DNA of 50,392 bases, from assembly GCF_900089835.1 (NCBI RefSeq), contig NZ_OANU01000006.1, positions 1-50,392 on the forward strand, in the 5' to 3' direction. Source of the DNA: Vibrio thalassae. GTDB lineage: Bacteria; Pseudomonadota; Gammaproteobacteria; Enterobacterales; Vibrionaceae. The notes under the pieces were generated by a model that was not told the DNA's origin, searched no databases, and worked only from the letters and a program-made list of their open reading frames with translations. How positions within the stretch are numbered: position 1 is the first letter of the stretch; each line of letters starts with the position of its first letter. This document shows, piece after piece, positions 42,213 to 47,522 of this stretch. Position numbers and translations under genes: made by a program.

Positions 42213-42402
42213 CGCCTCTATCGAGGTATTTTTGGAGACAATGACAATAACGTTATAAGTAATCTTACTTATGGCACCAAAATCTATCAGAAATTAACGC
42301 GCCGTATCATTAACTGGCGAAATACTTAATTTCTACACGCTGTCGTTCAGCTCACTCTGAACGACACCAAACAACCTCGAAAGAGGAAATTAGGAGAAAA
42401 AA
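42213..42402 (+). promoter_or_regulatory. Hairpin-rich leader of the repeat membrane protein
   Basis: It contains CCTC-TATC-GAGG with a short T run just after the preceding stop, ATAAGTA-ATCT-TACTTAT near 42256, a perfect 10-bp hairpin TGTCGTTCAG / CTGAACGACA (42341-42366) and the mini-hairpin CCTC-GAAA-GAGG (42375-42386) before AAATTAGGAG. Confidence 0.55.
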
Positions 42403-43449
42403 ATGGCAAGTTTAGTTATGTGGATTATAGCAATGGGACTCATTCTGTCGATTCCTAAGATCACGGCAAAAGTGCTTCATGGTCTCGCGGAAAGTCTTAT
42501 GTTTACGTCGAAAGGGATATTTAAAGGTATTGCGATGATGTGCAGCGGAATTGTCTGGATCCTAACATCACCAATACGATTTACTGTTTTCATCGCTAAA
42601 TGTGTGAAAAGGTGGATCGTCATAGTGAGTAAGGAGTACGAGACAACCCGCGGTGCAAGTCAAAAGAAAAAGGCGTTCAAGACCGCGATGCAGAACAAGA
42701 ACCAACGTTCTTCGAAGGTCAAGATACAAGCCGACGCTTTTGATGCGCACTTTTATGAAGCAAACGCCCTACTTAAAACCCTCAAAGTTAATCACCAGAA
42801 CTTAATGGAAGTGACAGCCAAAACGTTGATGATTCGTCAACAAGACGCTGAAATGGCTATACCAACGTGCGTTCGAAAAGGAATTTTCCAAGTCGATCAG
42901 CATGGGCAAGTACACCGTGATGATAATGGAAACCCTATAAAAGTGACCATATCAACTATGTTTGAGGGTGCGATGCAAAAAGCTCAGCAAGCTAAAGCTC
43001 AAACAGAGTCTATGCAAGCTAAAGCTCAAACAGAGTCTACGCAAGCTAAAGCTCAAACAGAGTCTACGCAAGCTAAAGCTCAAACAGAGTCTACGCAAGC
43101 TAAAGCTCAAACAGAGTCTACGCAAGCTAAAGCTCAAACAGAGTCTACGCAAGCTAAAGCTCAAACAGAGTCTATGCAAGCTAAAACTCAAACAGAGTCT
43201 ACGCAAGCTAAAGCTCACCCCGAGCATTCTGCAGCCTCCAGTGACGCTAGAAAACTGTTTGCTGAAGCAAAAGCAAAAGCAAAAGCTCGAACAGAGTCTA
43301 CGCAAGCTAAAGCTCAATCTTCGGCGTCGAATGGTGCTGAACTTCCACCATCTGAAGCATACGATGCTTATACTGAGCAATCAGAAACAGCTACAGAACC
43401 CAAACCATTGACCAAAGTAGGCAATATTAACTACCAGGCAATGATCTAA
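42403..43449 (+). CDS. Membrane-anchored repeat protein, 348 residues
   Basis: Not recognised. Two hydrophobic segments lie near 1-20 (MASLVMWIIAMGLILSIP) and 38-65 (GIFKGIAMMCSGIVWILTSPI). A basic helical region is followed by eight or nine 9-residue repeats of AKAQTESTQ (about 197-270). The repeats would form a charged helical or extended rod, and the C-terminus is polar. It could be a membrane-anchored scaffold. The gene has the standard mini-hairpin leader and is followed at once by a hairpin and the next leader. Confidence 0.68.
   Translation: MASLVMWIIAMGLILSIPKITAKVLHGLAESLMFTSKGIFKGIAMMCSGIVWILTSPIRFTVFIAKCVKRWIVIVSKEYETTRGASQKKKAFKTAMQNKNQRSSKVKIQADAFDAHFYEANALLKTLKVNHQNLMEVTAKTLMIRQQDAEMAIPTCVRKGIFQVDQHGQVHRDDNGNPIKVTISTMFEGAMQKAQQAKAQTESMQAKAQTESTQAKAQTESTQAKAQTESTQAKAQTESTQAKAQTESTQAKAQTESMQAKTQTESTQAKAHPEHSAASSDARKLFAEAKAKAKARTESTQAKAQSSASNGAELPPSEAYDAYTEQSETATEPKPLTKVGNINYQAMI
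42991..43206 (+). repeat. In-frame 27-bp minisatellite, eight copies
   Basis: Eight tandem 27-bp units encode AKAQTESTQ, with Met for Thr at two places and Thr for Ala at one. A further isolated copy lies near 43287. Five central copies are almost identical, suggesting recent expansion. Confidence 0.95.
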
Positions 43450-43453
43450 GATG

Positions 43454-43477
43454 TGTCGGCCTATTATTTGGCCGACA
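43454..43477 (+). terminator. Hairpin between the repeat protein and the next gene
   Basis: TGTCGGCC pairs with GGCCGACA around an 8-base loop, followed by TTTC. It could end the upstream transcript, though the T run is short, or form part of the next leader, which starts 8 bases later. Confidence 0.55.
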
Positions 43478-43484
43478 TTTCATC

Positions 43485-43496
43485 GCTCGAAAGAGC
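43485..43496 (+). promoter_or_regulatory. GNRA mini-hairpin leader
   Basis: GCTC-GAAA-GAGC, a perfect 4-bp stem with a GAAA loop, is followed by CAATTTAGGAG and the ATG at 43516. Confidence 0.7.
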
Positions 43497-43515
43497 CAAT
43501 TTAGGAGATAAGAAA

Positions 43516-44703
43516 ATGGAAAAAAGCCAGCAATTAAAGGAAGACCTGTTGGAGCTCGTCGAGCACTCATGCGGTACAGAGGCTATCTTGACTGAAAAGA
43601 GCGGCAATCGGGTTCAGTTGAGATACTTTGAACCTCAGCCTTCGTGGGATTGGGACGACGTAACAGATCTCGTTGGCGGATATGTGCAGACGAATGAGCA
43701 AGCTCCGCTTGGTGCTTGTGATATTTCTGAACATGGAATCTGCCTTCTTACAATTTTTGAGATTGTAAGGACATGCATGGATGACGCCGACTTTAAAAGC
43801 GAAGTCATAAATGCCTTAACCGAGAAAGCGACCTTTGTTGTGATAGAGCACTTAGAAGCAAGGTTTGGTTTTCACCGAAAACAATTCCATCCAGTGCTTA
43901 ATCAGACCAAAAAAACGGCGATTACCGATCCATCGGAGCTCATCTCAGCCATGTTAGGCATCACGCATAATATGACCGAGTTTGAGAAAATTCAGGCTAA
44001 GTTATTACAGTACAAAGCGATTATTGGTCAATATGTTGACTATCTCATTTCAGAAGAGGAAGAATTGTCGCTCGATTCCAATCCTGATAGTGAAATAGAG
44101 TGCGAATATTACCAGCCGCTATTCCATCTAATGCATAAACACGCTTTAGATGTAGCTTATGTACGTAACAACGCAGCAGGGGAGGCACTCCAGGAGCACA
44201 CAGTGTTGGTTGATGAAGACAGCTATGGTCGTCTATCGATCAGAGAGACAGTAGACTACGAATATGTTTACAAGGCTTTCAGCTTCGAGGCAGACGTTGA
44301 GCACCTGATCAATATCTTCTTGATTGGCAGTATTGAAAGTAATAATGCAAGCGGAGAAATCTCGCTGGATATCACGGACCAAACGTTGTTCTTGCAGCAT
44401 GGTCAGATACAGATATTCAAAGACTTGCGAACTTGCATTGCTTGGGCCAATGAACGTATCGATAGAAAATCATGCACAACTTTCCAACTTAATCGCGCTT
44501 ATGGCAAAGCGGTTCGATACATGGCACAAAGCCGGATTGATACCTACAATGCAATCATCGATGATGGTATACACTGTATCGTGGAACAGACGTTCGAATA
44601 CGTTGATGATACATGGGAACCTCTCGAATATGTGAGTGCTGTCGGTGGCTACGTTGGCGATGTGTCGCTGCTCAATAGTGAGCTCAGTTCAGACTATCAT
44701 TAA
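43516..44703 (+). CDS. Hypothetical protein, 395 residues
   Basis: Not recognised. ATG at 43516 is preferred over an upstream frame extension, because AGGAG and the mini-hairpin immediately precede it. The protein is acidic and soluble, with no signal peptide. It contains an Asp/Glu-rich stretch near 203-218 (EEEELSLDSNPDSEIE). Acidic plasmid proteins of this kind sometimes mimic DNA, but there is no direct evidence for that here. A terminator follows. Confidence 0.65.
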   Translation: MEKSQQLKEDLLELVEHSCGTEAILTEKSGNRVQLRYFEPQPSWDWDDVTDLVGGYVQTNEQAPLGACDISEHGICLLTIFEIVRTCMDDADFKSEVINALTEKATFVVIEHLEARFGFHRKQFHPVLNQTKKTAITDPSELISAMLGITHNMTEFEKIQAKLLQYKAIIGQYVDYLISEEEELSLDSNPDSEIECEYYQPLFHLMHKHALDVAYVRNNAAGEALQEHTVLVDEDSYGRLSIRETVDYEYVYKAFSFEADVEHLINIFLIGSIESNNASGEISLDITDQTLFLQHGQIQIFKDLRTCIAWANERIDRKSCTTFQLNRAYGKAVRYMAQSRIDTYNAIIDDGIHCIVEQTFEYVDDTWEPLEYVSAVGGYVGDVSLLNSELSSDYH

Positions 44704-44712
44704 GAATAGAAA

Positions 44713-44745
44713 CAGCTCACACTTTATTAAATAGAGTGTGAGTTG
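44713..44745 (+). terminator. Terminator-like hairpin
   Basis: CAGCTCACACT pairs with AGTGTGAGTTG (one G-U) around an 11-base loop, followed by a pyrimidine-rich stretch. It separates the preceding gene from the ssb leader. Confidence 0.7.
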
Positions 44746-44991
44746 CTTTCTCTTATTGATTAAACGAAAACCATGCGCTACGATTTAACTCTACTCGCAT
44801 CAATTGCACACTCACCTTTCCATCACAAGCTGATAACCAACGATTCATTTCTGAAACACTCCAGTGAATGGCTGATTGCCAGTTTTCGTGCTTCGGCACT
44901 TTTTCTCAATGTCTGCACAACTGTGTTGAGAAGGTAGTCGTACCTACAGACACAACCACCAACTTCTGAAAAGAAAAATAAGGAGATAAGT
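44746..44991 (+). promoter_or_regulatory. Structured leader of ssb
   Basis: It contains GTGC-TTCG-GCAC followed by five T residues (44888-44904), which may be a short terminator or attenuator. It also holds CTCAA/TTGAG with an inner CACA/TGTG hairpin near 44906-44931, GTAG/CTAC near 44932, and the mini-hairpin TTCT-GAAA-AGAA (44964-44975) before AAGGAG. A 54-codon ORF at 44773 lacks a ribosome site and is not called. Confidence 0.5.
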
Positions 44992-45363
44992 ATGAGTTCA
45001 TTAAGCAAAACAATCTTAATTGGAAACCTTTGCGACCAACCAGAGATGGTCGGGCAAAATGGTGATGTCGTGCGTTTTACGGTAGCCACCAACGAATCAT
45101 GGCGAGATAAGTCCACCGGCGAACAGAAAAAGTCGGTCGAATATCATCGAGTGGTTATTTTCGGGCAACCGGCGCTGTATGCTAGTCAATACTTCCAAAA
45201 AGGTCGACAAGTTTACATCGAAGGTCAAAACAAAACGCGTAAATGGACGGATAACAATGGAGTCGATCGTTATACGACAGAAGTTGTTGTTTCAAAGTTT
45301 GAGCACAAAGTCATGCTTCTTGGTAACAAGCAAGCTGATCAAGAGCAATTAGGACCAATTTAA
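44992..45363 (+). CDS. ssb: Single-stranded DNA-binding protein
   Basis: A 123-residue OB-fold SSB: SSLSKTILIGNLCDQPEM, then VVRFTVATNESWRDK, with EYHRVVIFGQPA and the Gly-rich strand-turn YIEGQNKTRKW. It protects single strands and would help the transferred strand in the recipient. It ends in LGPI soon after the OB fold, so it lacks the long linker and acidic DIPF-type tip that recruits host repair proteins. It may therefore act only as a DNA-binding module. A mini-hairpin leader precedes it. Confidence 0.92.
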   Translation: MSSLSKTILIGNLCDQPEMVGQNGDVVRFTVATNESWRDKSTGEQKKSVEYHRVVIFGQPALYASQYFQKGRQVYIEGQNKTRKWTDNNGVDRYTTEVVVSKFEHKVMLLGNKQADQEQLGPI

Positions 45364-45364
45364 A

Positions 45365-45432
45365 CGTCGAAAGGCGGAACATAAGGAAACAATAACAAAG
45401 CCCTTAAATCGTAATGATATTGAGGGCTTTTT
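45365..45432 (+). other. Gene-less mini-hairpin leader plus terminator
   Basis: CGTC-GAAA-GGCG (45365-45376, one G-U pair) is followed by AACATAAGGA, the usual leader order, but no start codon or ORF follows. A terminator instead comes at 45397-45432 (AAAGCCCT / AGGGCTTT with T residues). It is a leader remnant, or the hairpin is used for something other than translation. Confidence 0.55.
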
Positions 45433-45462
45433 ATATATTTGTGCTTTATAAAGTTCAAGAAA

Positions 45463-45634
45463 TTACTTATATGTCCACATAATTGATAACAATTATACAA
45501 CATATCGCGGTTATTGCATTAACCCGATATAAACTAAGGTTTATATTCTGTTTTAGTTCTTTTTATATTAATTTTGGCCAAGCAGGCAGGATATCGTGAG
45601 CCAAGTATCATATGCTATGTGGACATATAAGTAA
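45463..45634. other. 19-bp inverted repeat flanking an AT-rich dyad region
   Basis: TTACTTATATGTCCACATA at 45463-45481 is repeated in perfect inversion at 45616-45634. The 134 bases between hold the dyad ATATAAAC-TAAG-GTTTATAT near 45526-45545 and CGGTT/AACCCG just before it. There is no ORF. The structure would suit an origin, an oriT, a recombination site or an operator; nothing in the sequence settles which. Confidence 0.6.
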
Positions 45635-45866
45635 GAATAACAATGTTTCCGCGTGTAATTTATGTGATTGCAAGCTAATTCCGTCATTTTTGAGACAAGT
45701 GATTTTTGCTTTTTTTATGGTCAAACTGTACACTTAATGAGACAAAAACAGGGGTAAAAAAGACTCCCAACCACCTGAACGCTCAACGTTCGCATTAACA
45801 ATATAAAAACAATACTGTAACCAAGAGTTACAGCACTAAAAAATTGGCTAGGTAAAAAGGTTAGGG
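45635..45866 (+). promoter_or_regulatory. Leader region of the sigma-like regulator
   Basis: AT-rich and non-coding. It contains two direct copies of TGAGACAA (near 45692 and 45739), the hairpin GAACG/CGTTC near 45779 and CTGTAAC-CAAGA-GTTACAG near 45815. These may be operator or leader elements of the following regulator gene. No mini-hairpin leader is present here. Confidence 0.4.
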
Positions 45867-46514
45867 ATGACAACGACAGAAATCACTCTCAACTACGAAT
45901 TCTTAGAAGCACAACTGTCCAACTATATAAATCAGTGTATCGCGCTCAAAGGAATCACGCATTGTCATGACGATGTGGAGGAGTTGCGCCAGGTATCACG
46001 CATTAAGTTATTTGAAATTACACCGGTACTTCAAAGCAAATATGAAGCTGGAGACTTCAAAAAGGACAATGGCCTCTCTGAAACACAAAATCTTCTTGCA
46101 TACGCAAAGAAAAGCGTCAAACACGCAATAATTGATCGTGGAGCTGCTCTTGCGATAGTAAAAACACCTCGATCCAGATGGGTTGACGTATTCGAAGTGG
46201 GTGCGAGTGTCGAGCAACAATGCGAAGAGACCACTTGTGATACAGAGCAAGAAATGGTCGACAACTACTGCTATAACAATGCCATTAGCAAGCTGACAAC
46301 AATCACTAAATTTGTCGATCCGGAGAAACTCGGGCTGATCTACGATCTTTATCTTAGAGACATGTCACCTAACGAGCTGGCAGAAGATATTGCGGCAAGA
46401 AACAAAAAGAACACTCTCTCAGCACGAGCCATTCAACGCAGAGCAAAAGCTGGTTTAGAAGACCTCAAAGCATTGTGCAATGAGATTGATATCAATAGCT
46501 CAGACGTTCTTTAA
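45867..46514 (+). CDS. Sigma-factor-like transcription regulator
   Basis: A 215-residue protein with a sigma-70-like layout. The N-terminal helical region (DDVEELRQVSRIKLFEITPVL) resembles region 2. The C-terminal part (KLGLIYDLYLRDMSPNELAEDIAARN, then TLSARAIQRRAKAGLEDLKAL) looks like region 4, a helix-turn-helix followed by the RRAKAGLExL motif typical of sigma proteins. It is likely to direct RNA polymerase to element promoters and could be the master control of one of the two leader classes; that is inference. Confidence 0.65.
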   Translation: MTTTEITLNYEFLEAQLSNYINQCIALKGITHCHDDVEELRQVSRIKLFEITPVLQSKYEAGDFKKDNGLSETQNLLAYAKKSVKHAIIDRGAALAIVKTPRSRWVDVFEVGASVEQQCEETTCDTEQEMVDNYCYNNAISKLTTITKFVDPEKLGLIYDLYLRDMSPNELAEDIAARNKKNTLSARAIQRRAKAGLEDLKALCNEIDINSSDVL

Positions 46515-46802
46515 ATGTCTAAAGAATTTTGATATCAACTCTGCTGAGTTATTTAATCTATATCAGTTAGAAGTTTACAATAAATAAAAATCAAAGAGAC
46601 GGATCCTTGTGTGTGGGAGCTCTGTTTACAGGGCAAGCCTGATCCTGATTCGGAAAATCATACATTAGCAAACTACGAATAATCACAAGTATGGCAAATT
46701 CGTTTCCAGCAGTTAGTCTAAAACAAAGATCGCACTGATAGGAAGCTAGGGTAAAGTGCAGACCAAGAAGATTTACGTTAAACTCGGTTCACTCAACAAC
46801 CA
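46515..46802 (+). other. Intergenic region with a possible structured RNA
   Basis: About 290 bases without a credible ORF. GGATC at 46601-46605 can pair with GATCC at 46641-46645, and between them GCTCTG-TTTA-CAGGGC forms a 6-bp hairpin with one G-U (46619-46634). No strong promoter or terminator was identified. Confidence 0.35.
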
Positions 46803-47108
46803 ATGCTAATCTTGCCAGTGCCCAATCTAACAAATATGAATGACCATCTATCTCCTATCAATAAGAACCAAATCCAAAAGCTTATCCGAGAAGAATTAGC
46901 GCCGACGTGGTTTGATAACAAATCAGCAACACCTGATATGTCTTGGGTAACACCAACGGTACTTGATGTATTATTTTCCGAGTTGATAGCGCACACACGC
47001 GGTAACCAATCAAAGGCGGCAAGAATTTTGGGTATCAACAGAGGCAACTTCAGTAAAAAATTAAACCAGATTATAAGCCGAGAATTTGATAGTCATGAGG
47101 CAAAATGA
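46803..47108 (+). CDS. Fis-like DNA-binding protein
   Basis: A 101-residue protein whose C-terminal half matches the Fis family helix-turn-helix (HTRGNQSKAARILGINRGNFSKKL). The middle (VTPTVLDVLFSELIAHT) matches the Fis dimerisation helices. The N-terminal 30 residues are unlike Fis. No clear ribosome site precedes either ATG (46803 or 46836). It may modulate element gene expression or recombination by binding and bending DNA. It is a mobile-element copy rather than the host fis, which sits after dusB in gammaproteobacteria. Confidence 0.78.
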   Translation: MLILPVPNLTNMNDHLSPINKNQIQKLIREELAPTWFDNKSATPDMSWVTPTVLDVLFSELIAHTRGNQSKAARILGINRGNFSKKLNQIISREFDSHEAK

Positions 47109-47301
47109 GTATCACGCCTATTGGTACTCTGCGGATGGTGCCGAGCTTGAGAAACCGCCACTTCCCTTGAAGAGTTCCATGGCGGCCTCCTTAGTTCTCG
47201 CTTCGAGAATCACTGGCGGTAATATAATTAGATTGCAGAGGGGTCACCATTGGGCTCTTTTAGAAGTCAACGAATATACCCGACTATTAGTTGCTCGATA
47301 G
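47095..47301 (+). CDS. Small hypothetical protein, 68 residues
   Basis: It starts within the end of the Fis-like gene (overlap of 14 bases), suggesting translational coupling; a TTG at 47086 is an alternative start. The product is soluble with hydrophobic and basic alternation (MAASLVLASRITGGNIIRLQRGHHWALLEV). No family is recognised. About 220 bases without a gene follow before the reverse-strand ATPase gene. Confidence 0.5.
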   Translation: MRQNEYHAYWYSADGAELEKPPLPLKSSMAASLVLASRITGGNIIRLQRGHHWALLEVNEYTRLLVAR

Positions 47302-47522
47302 GTTTTAATACTGATGCCTTTCGCTTCTGCATCTGCTTAGATTTGTACGACAGAATCGCTCGATGATCACAGTGCCAGAACTGGTTGGTGTCATTACTGG
47401 TTGGCCTGACACGAGCTTGGACAAGAGTTTGTCAGTGATTTTACTAAATTAGCTTTTCACGGATTATCAAAAATATGGCAAAACCTCTAATCGAGTGGCC
47501 AACTTCTCACTTCTTTCAGCCA

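Noticed and set aside
44773..44937. 54-codon forward ORF starting with ATG in the ssb leader
   Set aside because: No ribosome site precedes it, it runs through three hairpins of the leader, and the product has no recognisable pattern.
45463..45634. Insertion sequence or miniature transposon
   Set aside because: The 19-bp arms are perfect, but no flanking target-site duplication is evident and there is no transposase. It remains listed as an unexplained dyad region.
47302..47522. Possible gene between the small ORF and the TrlF-like gene
   Set aside because: Short frames only, without ribosome sites. Two ACTGGTTGG copies were noted but no clear structure or gene.
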